Below, piece after piece: positions 39,180 through 47,289 of a DNA stretch of 64,000 bases. The notes beneath the pieces are model-generated. The model made no database searches and had not been told where the DNA came from. It was given only the letters and a program-made list of their open reading frames with translations. The stretch spans positions 1-64,000 of the forward strand of contig NZ_JAMTCI010000005.1 of assembly GCF_024171765.1 (NCBI RefSeq). The letters run 5' to 3'. Each line of letters begins with the position of its first letter. Positions within the stretch are counted from its first letter, which is position 1. The position numbers and the translations under genes were made by a program. This stretch comes from Williamsia deligens. GTDB taxonomy: Bacteria; Actinomycetota; Actinomycetes; Mycobacteriales; Mycobacteriaceae.

Positions 39180-40061
39180 TCAGGGCATCCCGCGGTCGGC
39201 GCCGGGGTGCAGCAGCGTGGCCAGCGAGAACCGTCCGGTACGCGCGTCCCACCCTCGGATCAGCAGCAGGCGGACGGCGTGCACGACGACGACCCAGGGG
39301 ACGTAGAGCACCGACGCACCGATCCCGAGCCACAGCCGTCGGTGCAGGAACATGGTCCGCGGCAGGCACATCATGTAGCGAGCGAACGACGCGAGGCCGG
39401 TCTGCATCCGCCGCGGGGAGACCCCCACGGTGAGGTGGGGGAGGAAGGCGTTGCGGCCACCGGTCTCGGTGACACACAAGCCCATGTCGACGTCCTCGAA
39501 GACGTCGCGGCGCATGGCGACACGATCGCGGATGGCCAGCCACGTGGAGCGGCGCAGCGTCATGTTGGACCCGTAGAGCACCGCGACGGAGCGGACGTCG
39601 TCGCTGGTCGCGCTGCGTCGCGCGACGAACGGGACCCAGCGCCCCACCCTGTCCTTGAGCCGGGCCACGCCGTCGCCGTAGGGGAGGCCGTAGGCCTCGC
39701 CCCGTCCGCACAGCGCCGCCCACCGATGTGCGGCGTCCTCGCGCAGGAAGTGGACGATGTCGGCCGCCCACCGCTCACCGACCATCGTGTCGGCGTCGAT
39801 GCGGGCGATCGCGTCACCGGTGGCGGCGTCGAGACCGGTGTTGCGCGCGTACACGAGTCCCTGGCGGGGTTCGGGGATGAGCCGGACCTCCGGGTGTGCC
39901 CGGGCGCGGTCGGCGACGATCCGGGCGGTGTCGTCGGTCGAGTTGTTGTCGACCACGACGATCTCGTGGATGTGGTCGCGCTGCGCGAGGAGTCGGTCGA
40001 GGCACTCGCCGATCACCTCGGCCTCGTCGTAGCAGGGGATGACGACGGAGAGCGTGGTCAT
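39180..40061 (-). CDS. GT2-family glycosyltransferase with a C-terminal membrane helix
   Basis: A 293-residue GT-A-fold enzyme. The start MTTLSVVIPCYDEAEVIGE has the nucleotide-sugar site, VVDNNSTDDT follows, and the metal-binding Asp pair is in ARIDADTMV near residue 92. A hydrophobic segment near residue 250 (IGASVLYVPWVVVVHAVRLL) anchors it to the membrane. It resembles glycosyltransferases acting on lipid-linked or membrane acceptors. ATG at 40061. It follows the GT1 gene by about 70 bases and probably ends the second operon. Confidence 0.85.
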   Translation of the reverse strand: MTTLSVVIPCYDEAEVIGECLDRLLAQRDHIHEIVVVDNNSTDDTARIVADRARAHPEVRLIPEPRQGLVYARNTGLDAATGDAIARIDADTMVGERWAADIVHFLREDAAHRWAALCGRGEAYGLPYGDGVARLKDRVGRWVPFVARRSATSDDVRSVAVLYGSNMTLRRSTWLAIRDRVAMRRDVFEDVDMGLCVTETGGRNAFLPHLTVGVSPRRMQTGLASFARYMMCLPRTMFLHRRLWLGIGASVLYVPWVVVVHAVRLLLIRGWDARTGRFSLATLLHPGADRGMP

Positions 40062-40130
40062 GGGGCGCCGATCTCTCGGGGACGCGAGGCATGTCTCCGC
40101 CGAAGTGGCTGGACGACAGTGCAACCGAGA

Positions 40131-41471
40131 TTAGGTGCCCGCGATGCGTTCGGCGCGTCGAGCGGCTCCGGACGTGGGGTTCGTCACGCGGTGGGGCGGC
40201 GCGACAGCGCTCTCGACGACCTCGGCGGCGGCGGTGACCGCCTCGGCGGGTGTCACCATCTCCGCGGCGACGGTCTCTGCGCGAGCGCGCATCCCGGCGG
40301 TGAGGACACGAGCGAGAGCACCGCCGAGGCCGTCGGGTGTGATCGACGGGAGGCGCAGTGCGGTGCCGACGCCCGCTCGCGACACCGCGCGCCCCCACAG
40401 GGGCTGGTCGGCGCCCAGCCAGCACACGACGGCCGGGACGCCGGCGCGCAGGGTCGCCGCGGTGGTGCCCGCACCGCCGTGATGGACCGCCGCCGCGCAG
40501 AGGGGCAGCACCGCCGCGTGGTCGACAGAGTCGACGACCCGGACGCGATCGTCCGCGTCGACGTCACGGTCGACGCCGGAGAACATCCCGCCCCATCCGG
40601 ACGCGATGAGGACACGGTGTCCGCGGGTGGCCGCGAGTACCGCCGACCGCACCGCCGGGGGGTCGGCGACCGACATGCTCCCGAACCCGACGTAGACCGG
40701 CGGGGGTCCCGCCCGCAACCACGTGGCGAGGTCAGCTATGTCCGTGCCCTGCGTCAGCGAACGGCCGGTGTCCGGCGGGACGGCGAGGAACCCGACCATC
40801 GGACGGCCCGCACCCCAGTCCCGCGCGAGACCGGGGAACAGGACGGGGTCGTAGGCCTGCACGGCCGGCAGGCCCCGGGCGTCGATGCGGCGGCCCGCGG
40901 GGGTGCGGGCGGGCCGGAGTCCGAGGGCGGCCCGCACGCTGTTCTCGTCTCGTCGCGAGGTCGTCCACAGTGCCTGCTCGAGGAGGTGCCAGGTGGCAGC
41001 GGTCGCCCATCCGGGGAGCTCGCGGTCGCGCGGTGCGACGACACCCACGCGACGATTCGGCCGCAGCGGGCAGAGGTGGACGGGTAGGTAGCCGATGCCG
41101 CGGGCCTCCGCGACGGCGAGCGCCCGCTCCTGTCCGACGCTGCCGCCGACCAGCAGGTCGGCGCCGTCGCAAGCGTCGCGGAGATCCTGCGTGGCCTGCA
41201 GGGCACCCGCTCTCGTCACCGCGCGCACGGCGCGCAGGCGTCGGACGGGGTCGCGTGACCGCAGCTCGTCGGTCACGGTGGCGGAGCCGAGGAGCTCGGC
41301 GGTGTCGGTTCCGTAGGGGACGGCCTGGACTCCGGCCGACTCGGCGAAGTCCACGAGGTTCGGGGGGACGGCCATCGTGACGTCGTGCCCGCGGCGGGTC
41401 AGTTCGAGGGACAGCGCGAGCCCGGGTTGGACGTCTCCGCGACTGCCGGCGAACGCCGCGACGAGGCGCAC
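40131..41471 (-). CDS. GT1-family (UGT-like) glycosyltransferase, copy 1
   Basis: A 446-residue GT-B glycosyltransferase. The N-terminal acceptor domain begins MRLVAAFAGSRGDVQPGLAL, and the donor-site signature is AVHHGGAGTTAATLRAGVPA with DQPLWG after it. This is the type that glycosylates glycopeptidolipids and phenolic glycolipids in mycobacteria, often with deoxyhexoses. The sugar cannot be read from sequence. It begins eight bases after the type A gene at 41479 and so is part of the second module's transcript. Confidence 0.9.
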   Translation of the reverse strand: MRLVAAFAGSRGDVQPGLALSLELTRRGHDVTMAVPPNLVDFAESAGVQAVPYGTDTAELLGSATVTDELRSRDPVRRLRAVRAVTRAGALQATQDLRDACDGADLLVGGSVGQERALAVAEARGIGYLPVHLCPLRPNRRVGVVAPRDRELPGWATAATWHLLEQALWTTSRRDENSVRAALGLRPARTPAGRRIDARGLPAVQAYDPVLFPGLARDWGAGRPMVGFLAVPPDTGRSLTQGTDIADLATWLRAGPPPVYVGFGSMSVADPPAVRSAVLAATRGHRVLIASGWGGMFSGVDRDVDADDRVRVVDSVDHAAVLPLCAAAVHHGGAGTTAATLRAGVPAVVCWLGADQPLWGRAVSRAGVGTALRLPSITPDGLGGALARVLTAGMRARAETVAAEMVTPAEAVTAAAEVVESAVAPPHRVTNPTSGAARRAERIAGT

Positions 41472-41478
41472 CGCGGCG

Positions 41479-42834
41479 TCAGACCGACGAGGGCGACAGT
41501 CCCGCGGGGACCGGCACGGCAGCGTGGGCCCGGGCGACGACGCCGTCGATCACGGAGGTGATGGTCGCGCGCGCCACCGCGGTGTCGGGGAATCGTGCAC
41601 GCACGCTGACGCCGTCCTCGTCACGCCAGAACCACAGCTGCAGGTCGTCGGCGCGACCGTCGCTCGAGATGTGTCGGGCGTGCAGGGACGCCAGGTGGTC
41701 GAAGCGGCGGTAGTCCAGGTAGGACACCATGAACACGTCGTGACGCGGTTTGCGGAGCAGATGCCCGAAGGTGCTGTAGACGGTGCTGAGGTCGACGCCC
41801 GCGAGCGGCAGGGCGTCCGCGACGGCCGTCGTGGCGGCACGCAACACGTCGTCGGGGTCCGTCGTGTCCGGGGGGCCGGAGTCGATCACGACAGGGGCGT
41901 TCGCGACGCACCACCCCACCGACCGGCCCGATGTGTCCCCGCCCCGCGTGTGGATCGGGAGGATCACCGGAAGGCGTTCCGGGCCACCGTGGTCGCGGGT
42001 CGCGGCGGCGAGTCCCGCGAGCAGGGTGGGGTAGGTGCGCACCCGACGTTCTGTCCCCGACACCGTCAGTGCATCGGCGAGGGCCCGCGGCAGGACCCGT
42101 GCGACGTGGATGCGCGCCGGCGCGAACTCGCCGTGGTCGACCCCGAGGTCCAGGGGATAGTCGGGCACGGTGTGTCCGGTGTCGGCGAGGAAATCGGCCC
42201 AGCCGAGGACCCGGGGGTCGTCGGGTCCGGGTTCCGGCCGAGATGCGGTGTCGCGGAGGTGGTCCAGGAAACTGCCCGCCGCGACCAGGGGGTCACCGCG
42301 ATAGGCGGCGACGACGTCCTCGGCGATGACCGCGAGGGAGTGCGCGTCGACGTAGCAGTGGTCGAATGCGCAGACCACGGTGACGGTGTCCCCGACCTCC
42401 AGGGCGGCCAGGACATGCGATGCGGGCCGCGCCGCGCTGCAATCGCCCACCGCTGCACCGAGTTCGGCGCGGAAACCCTCCTCGTCGACCTCGACCGGAG
42501 GTCCGACCGGGGTGAAGGTGACGGCGCCGCGTGGGTGCAACCGCCGGTGCGCGGTGCCGTCCGGGTCGGTGACGAAGTGCGAGCGCAGGACCTCGTGGTG
42601 GTCGACGACAGCGCCGAACGCGGCGGCGAGACGGTCGCCGTCGATCGTCGCGGTGGGGATCTCGGCGGTGACCGCGAGCCATCCCGACCCCCCGGAACGG
42701 ACCGCGTCGAGATGGAAGCGCTCGTTCTCCGACGGCCCGACCGGATGGGGGGCCGCCGGTCCCCGCACATCCGCGGTCCACCGGTGCAGCCGGCCCCCGG
42801 GTACACGCAGGTTCGCCAGTGTCGTCAGCAGCAC
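41479..42834 (-). CDS. PapA-type acyltransferase, type A, copy 2
   Basis: About 451 residues from the GTG at 42834; a TTG at 42858 would add eight. The active-site motif is FDHCYVDAHS (HxxxDA). FMVSYLDYRRFDHL, LQLWFWRDEDG and RARFPDTAVARA align with the type A protein at 34358, which also shares the GGRLHRW/RFHLDA start. Third gene of the second C-B-A module, four bases after the type B gene. Predicted cytoplasmic acyltransferase on a glycolipid; substrate unknown. Confidence 0.86.
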   Translation of the reverse strand: MLLTTLANLRVPGGRLHRWTADVRGPAAPHPVGPSENERFHLDAVRSGGSGWLAVTAEIPTATIDGDRLAAAFGAVVDHHEVLRSHFVTDPDGTAHRRLHPRGAVTFTPVGPPVEVDEEGFRAELGAAVGDCSAARPASHVLAALEVGDTVTVVCAFDHCYVDAHSLAVIAEDVVAAYRGDPLVAAGSFLDHLRDTASRPEPGPDDPRVLGWADFLADTGHTVPDYPLDLGVDHGEFAPARIHVARVLPRALADALTVSGTERRVRTYPTLLAGLAAATRDHGGPERLPVILPIHTRGGDTSGRSVGWCVANAPVVIDSGPPDTTDPDDVLRAATTAVADALPLAGVDLSTVYSTFGHLLRKPRHDVFMVSYLDYRRFDHLASLHARHISSDGRADDLQLWFWRDEDGVSVRARFPDTAVARATITSVIDGVVARAHAAVPVPAGLSPSSV

Positions 42835-42838
42835 GGGC

Positions 42839-44269
42839 TCACCGTACCTGTGCCCCAACGTGTTCTGACGATCGCATCACGTCGGAACCGGCCGCGTAGG
42901 CGGACAGGACGTCGACCAGGTGGCCGTGCAGCGCCGTCAGCGAACGGCGGGCCACGGCGTTGTCGGGTACGTGGGAGAGCAGCCGCAGACCGTCGCTGTT
43001 GCGGTTGATCCACAGGTTCGCGTTGCGGGTGCGACCCACGCCGGGCATCACCCGGCCGGCCACGATCTCCGGTGCGTCGGGATCGGCGAGGCGTCGGAAG
43101 TCGAGGTACGACACCATCTGTGGGCTCGACGCGTCCGGGATGAAGTCCCCGGACGCGGCCAGCACGGCGAGCACACCGTGCACCGGACGGTCGATGTGGT
43201 CGCGGGCGTGTCGGAGATCGGCTGCGGCGGCACGGACCAGATCGTCGGTGTCGGCGACGTCGGACGCGTCGATCGCGACCGGTGCGAAGGTGCACATCCA
43301 CCCCTGCGTCCCCGGCTCGGCCGGATCGCGGGTGGAGAGCACCGTCGACGTGAAGTACCGCGGTTCGCCGGTGACCTCCCGCTGGGCGATGGCGAGCCCT
43401 GCGAACAGGGCGGCCGCCAGCGACCCGCCCGCTGCGCGGGCACGGGCCTCGCAGGCCCCTGTCGCCTCGGCGTCGAGCAGGGGCTCGTCGATCGCCACGG
43501 CGGGGACCGGCTCGGAACCGGTGAGCCCCAGGTCCAGCGCGGTGCGGGGGACGGTGCGACCGTGCGCGGCGAGGATCTCGCGCCACCGCTCCACGAGCGG
43601 GTCGTCCGCGGTGACGGCGGCGGCACGGCGCATCTCGTCGGCGACGTGGCGGAGATGACTGCCGGCGGCGCGGAGGGTCGGCGTCGTCCCCGCGACCTCG
43701 GAGCGGTACCGCACCACGATCTCCTGCAGCGCCTCGATCGCGGCCGAGCCGTCCGTGTGCGAGTGGTCGAACGAGATGTGCAGGGCGACCGTGGCACCGG
43801 CGTCGACGGCTCCCACGCTCCATCCCGGGATGCGGTCGTGTACGGCGTCACGGGCGATGTGGTGGTGCAGGGTCTCGACGAGCTCGTCGTGGTCGGCGGG
43901 AGGACCGTCGCGGTGCGCGTCGAACGCCACCGCGTCCGCGGGGGCCATGAAGCGCGTGACGGTGCCGTCGTCGGCGACGACGAAGTGGCTGCGCAGTTCG
44001 TCGTGTGCCGCGACGAACGCCGCCAGGGCGCGACCCATCGCCGCCTCGTCGAGCGGACCGGGGAACTCGGTGGTCACGGTGACGACGGCGCGATGCGGAT
44101 GTCCCGCCCGGCGTTTCGCGTGCGCGGCGAGGAGATGGTCGCGTTGCAGGAACGACGGCCCGACGTCCGACGGTGTGCTCCGCGCGCGGGCCGCCGCCTC
44201 GTCGCGCATCGTCCACCACACCAGATCCCCGGTCGGTGGACTCCAGTCGGTGAGCGCCCCCGCGATCAC
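42839..44269 (-). CDS. PapA-type acyltransferase, type B, copy 2
   Basis: A 476-residue protein from a GTG at 44269, 16 bases after the type C stop; no strong ribosome site is seen, so the start is uncertain by a few codons. The active-site motif is SFDHSHTDGSA with the canonical HxxxDG. QMVSYLDFRRLADPD and NANLWINRNSDGLRL pair it with the type B protein at 35781, as does SFLQRDHLLAAHAKRRAGHP against its STLQEGHL counterpart. Middle gene of the second module. Confidence 0.87.
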   Translation of the reverse strand: MIAGALTDWSPPTGDLVWWTMRDEAAARARSTPSDVGPSFLQRDHLLAAHAKRRAGHPHRAVVTVTTEFPGPLDEAAMGRALAAFVAAHDELRSHFVVADDGTVTRFMAPADAVAFDAHRDGPPADHDELVETLHHHIARDAVHDRIPGWSVGAVDAGATVALHISFDHSHTDGSAAIEALQEIVVRYRSEVAGTTPTLRAAGSHLRHVADEMRRAAAVTADDPLVERWREILAAHGRTVPRTALDLGLTGSEPVPAVAIDEPLLDAEATGACEARARAAGGSLAAALFAGLAIAQREVTGEPRYFTSTVLSTRDPAEPGTQGWMCTFAPVAIDASDVADTDDLVRAAAADLRHARDHIDRPVHGVLAVLAASGDFIPDASSPQMVSYLDFRRLADPDAPEIVAGRVMPGVGRTRNANLWINRNSDGLRLLSHVPDNAVARRSLTALHGHLVDVLSAYAAGSDVMRSSEHVGAQVR

Positions 44270-44285
44270 TGTGAACCGGGTCGGA

Positions 44286-45797
44286 TCACGAAGTGCCGCC
44301 CGCCGCCCCGGACTCGCCCGCGGTGACGGTGGACCCGGCCCGGGACGCGTCGAAGGTGGTGTCGCCGTGTGCGGCGACCTCGAGGAGGACCTCCTCGAAG
44401 GCGCGCAGGAAACGGTGGACCCTGGTCGCGGCGGGGGACGAGGTCGGGTACCGCGCGGAGAGGTTGGTCCCGGTCCCGATGCGGTTGATCCAGAAGTAGA
44501 CCTCGTCCGCCGAGCGGGTCGCGCTGCGCAGGACGCGGGCATCCATCGCGTCCCACGAGTCGGCACCCTCGGCCCCCCGCAGGTCGATGTAGGAGACCAC
44601 GAACTGCGGCGGCGTCCGGTGACCGATCAGCTCGGCGATGGGGTGGAACGGGACCGTGCCCAGCTCCTTGTGCTCCCGCGACGACGCTGCGACGGCCCCG
44701 ATCGCCTCACCGAACGTCGAGGCGTCTCCCGTGCGCAGGTGGGTGGGGACGAGCCCGACGAACCAGCCCGCGGCCTCACCCCACTGGAGCTCGGTCCTCG
44801 TGTGGACGGGACTGATGAACCGCAGGTCGGCGGTGCCGGTGGTGCGGTGGTTGGCGATGCACAGCGCGGTGTGGACGCCGGCCTGCATGTTCGACCCCAG
44901 CGCCTTGCACGCGCGGTTGAACGCCTCGGTCTGTTCCGGGTCGAGCAGCCAGCGGGACAGGCTGCCCTGATACGGGGCCTCGACGGCGTCCGCCGAGGAG
45001 TCCTCGAGCCGGCCCTGCGGCGGACGCGGGAACGCGGGCATCGGATCGGGCTGGCAGTCGGAGTCCGGACGTGGCGCCAGGAACTCCTCCCATCGCGCGA
45101 CCTCGGCGGTCTCGCGGTCGAGTCGGGACCCGTGGGCGCGCTCGGCGTGGGAGAAGTCGAGGTAGCTGCCGAAGGTGCCCAGGGAGTCGTCGTGACCGTG
45201 CAGCGACGACTCGTACAGCCGCGTCAACTCCTTGATGGCGAACACCTGCGTGTAGGCGTCCATCACCGTGTGGTCCGCGCCGAAGACGATCAGGAACGAG
45301 TCGGGGTCGTCGTCGGGCTCGACCGTCATCACGAGGCAGTGCGGCCACCGCAACGGGTTGATCCGCGTGTTGAACACGTGGTCGACCCGGAGGTACACAC
45401 GCGTGCTGCTCGAGGGCTCGGGATCGCGGCGGTCGACGATGTCGACCTTGTCGGCGGCGATGATCCGGCGACCGAACTCGTCCTCGTCCCGACCGACGGC
45501 CACCCCCGCCTCGGCGTGGTGCACGAGCGCGGACCGGAAGGCCTCGTGCCGGGCGAACCAGCGCCGCAGGGTCGTCGCCAGCGCGTCACGGTCCAGGCGG
45601 TGGCCGATCCGGAACGCGGTGCCGATCCACTCGCTGTGCCACGTGTCGCCGGCCTCGGCGGCCCGCCGGGCGTGCTCGAGGTGGGCGTAGGACAGTCGGC
45701 GCTCGTCGGACTTCCAGTCGGCGTCGTCGGCGGTGGGCGTCCACTCCGTCACGACGCCGGACGGGAGCGGGTAGTCGGCGAGTTCGGTGTACTCCAT
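44286..45797 (-). CDS. PapA-type acyltransferase, type C, copy 2
   Basis: A 503-residue protein from the ATG at 45797, preceded by a good AGGAG ribosome site. The N-terminus MEYTELADYPLPSGVVTEWT is the twin of the protein at 37298. The active-site motif is ADHTVMDAYT (HxxxDA). VVSYIDLRGAEGADSWDA and DEVYFWINRIGTG are typical of type C. It leads the second module, followed by types B and A, GT1 and probably GT2, all on the minus strand. Confidence 0.88.
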   Translation of the reverse strand: MEYTELADYPLPSGVVTEWTPTADDADWKSDERRLSYAHLEHARRAAEAGDTWHSEWIGTAFRIGHRLDRDALATTLRRWFARHEAFRSALVHHAEAGVAVGRDEDEFGRRIIAADKVDIVDRRDPEPSSSTRVYLRVDHVFNTRINPLRWPHCLVMTVEPDDDPDSFLIVFGADHTVMDAYTQVFAIKELTRLYESSLHGHDDSLGTFGSYLDFSHAERAHGSRLDRETAEVARWEEFLAPRPDSDCQPDPMPAFPRPPQGRLEDSSADAVEAPYQGSLSRWLLDPEQTEAFNRACKALGSNMQAGVHTALCIANHRTTGTADLRFISPVHTRTELQWGEAAGWFVGLVPTHLRTGDASTFGEAIGAVAASSREHKELGTVPFHPIAELIGHRTPPQFVVSYIDLRGAEGADSWDAMDARVLRSATRSADEVYFWINRIGTGTNLSARYPTSSPAATRVHRFLRAFEEVLLEVAAHGDTTFDASRAGSTVTAGESGAAGGTS

Positions 45798-46167
45798 CGT
45801 CGATCTCCTGACTGTCTTGAGAAATCGTGTGGCCGACGACCCGCGACGCGCGAGGGACTCGGGCGGTTCACGGGCGCGGACGGGCGGCGGGTTCGTTGGG
45901 GTGCAGCGCACCGGCGCGTCGACGAGCCGTCTCACCTACAGGGCGGACGACTCACCATCCGCCGACCGGAGAAGGCGTGGATGGGCACTCGTCCACGCGT
46001 CGACGGTAACGCGAATCGGCCGGGATTTCGCGTCGGGATCCGGTTTTTACCAGAGCAAATCATCGGTGTGCAGATTGTCGCGATGGTTCGCGGCGCCATG
46101 TGCTGCGACGATTCCCCGTCCGATCGCGCGACGGCGCGGATCGGTCCGGAGAAATCGTCGCGCATGA
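45798..46167. promoter_or_regulatory. 370-base gap between the mycolyltransferase-like gene and the second module
   Basis: No gene is supported. A segment at about 46020-46085 is clearly less GC-rich than the flanks (TTTTTACCAGAGCAAATCAT) and is the most likely site of the minus-strand promoter for the 45797-39180 operon. I could not define trustworthy -35 and -10 boxes and see no terminator with a T-run after the upstream gene. Confidence 0.4.
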
Positions 46168-47211
46168 TCATCCGATTCCGAGACCGCGTGCGACCGTCGG
46201 CCAACTGCGGTGCAACTGGTCCTGCCAGTAGGGCCAGGAATGCGATCCGCGTGGTTCGAAGTCGAATGTCGCCGGGATGCGCTTGGCCGCGAGCGTCTCG
46301 GCGAGACGGTGCGTGCAGAAGTTCGCGCCCGCCTCGATGCCGCCGCCGACGATCGCCCTGTCGGCCGGGTTGGAGTTGCCGGGGTAGTTCGGCGCCTCGT
46401 ACGGCCCGGGCAGACCCGAGCCGACCGACACGTAGACCGAGGTCCCGCGGAGCCCGTTCGCCCGCAGCAGCACGTCGTGTGCAGCCCACGCGGGATCGGA
46501 CGGCGGTCCCCACATGTTGTCCGCGTTGCCGCCGAACGCCGCGACGATCGTCCGCGGGACGCCCTGCGAGACGATGTCGGAGGTCGAGTAGCAGCCGCTG
46601 AACGACGCCACCGACTTGAAGTAGCCCGGGTTGCGGGCGGCGAGTGTGAGCGCCGAGCCGGCTCCCATCGAGAGTCCGCCGATACCGCGGATCCCGTTGC
46701 CGGAGAATCGGTTCTGCAGCAACGGCGGGAGCTCGCGGGTGAGGAACGTCTCCCACTTGTACCGGCCGAGCTTGGGGTCGTCGCGCTGCCAGTCCGTGTA
46801 GAAGCTGCCGTTGCCGGCCAGGGGCAGCGCGACGGTCACGTTCTTGTCGCGGTAGAAGCTCGACGCGTCGGTCTTCCGCAGCCACATGCTGTTGGTCGGG
46901 TCCTCCTCGCCCAGGCCGCTGAGCATGGTCAGCGTCGGGCGGGGTCCGCGATCGACCGAGGGGACGAGGACCTGCACCTTGATCGTCTTCGCCATCGCCG
47001 TCGAGTAGACGTACACGCCGTACTGCGTGGGTCCCTCGGTCTCGATCTTCTCGATCGTCGGCGCGCTCGGCGTCGCTGTCGCCACCGCGACGACGGGGGT
47101 GCAGGCGACGGCCGCGGTGGCGAGTGCGGTGGCCGTGATCAGTCGTCGAGTCGACGAGGTGAACACGGGAAGAAATCCGCGTGACATGCGAATTCCGGCA
47201 GAGAAGGGCAT
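46168..47211 (-). CDS. Secreted antigen-85-like mycolyltransferase/esterase (island paralog)
   Basis: A 347-residue exported alpha/beta-hydrolase. ATG at 47211 with AAAGGA upstream, an N-terminal signal (STRRLITATALATAAVACTP) and the nucleophile in IGGLSMGAGSALTLAARNPG, the closest to classical antigen 85 in this window. The catalytic His is in GSHSWPYWQDQLHRSWP. Since it stands between a GT1 gene and the acyltransferase module, it may add or exchange an acyl (possibly mycolyl) group on the exported glycolipid. That is an inference from context. Confidence 0.88.
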   Translation of the reverse strand: MPFSAGIRMSRGFLPVFTSSTRRLITATALATAAVACTPVVAVATATPSAPTIEKIETEGPTQYGVYVYSTAMAKTIKVQVLVPSVDRGPRPTLTMLSGLGEEDPTNSMWLRKTDASSFYRDKNVTVALPLAGNGSFYTDWQRDDPKLGRYKWETFLTRELPPLLQNRFSGNGIRGIGGLSMGAGSALTLAARNPGYFKSVASFSGCYSTSDIVSQGVPRTIVAAFGGNADNMWGPPSDPAWAAHDVLLRANGLRGTSVYVSVGSGLPGPYEAPNYPGNSNPADRAIVGGGIEAGANFCTHRLAETLAAKRIPATFDFEPRGSHSWPYWQDQLHRSWPTVARGLGIG

Positions 47212-47289
47212 CGAGGTCCTTTACGAGTGGAGTCGGCGGTCAGTCTCGCACAGCACAGGGGTGTCGGCGATCCCAGTGGGTGTTTGTCA

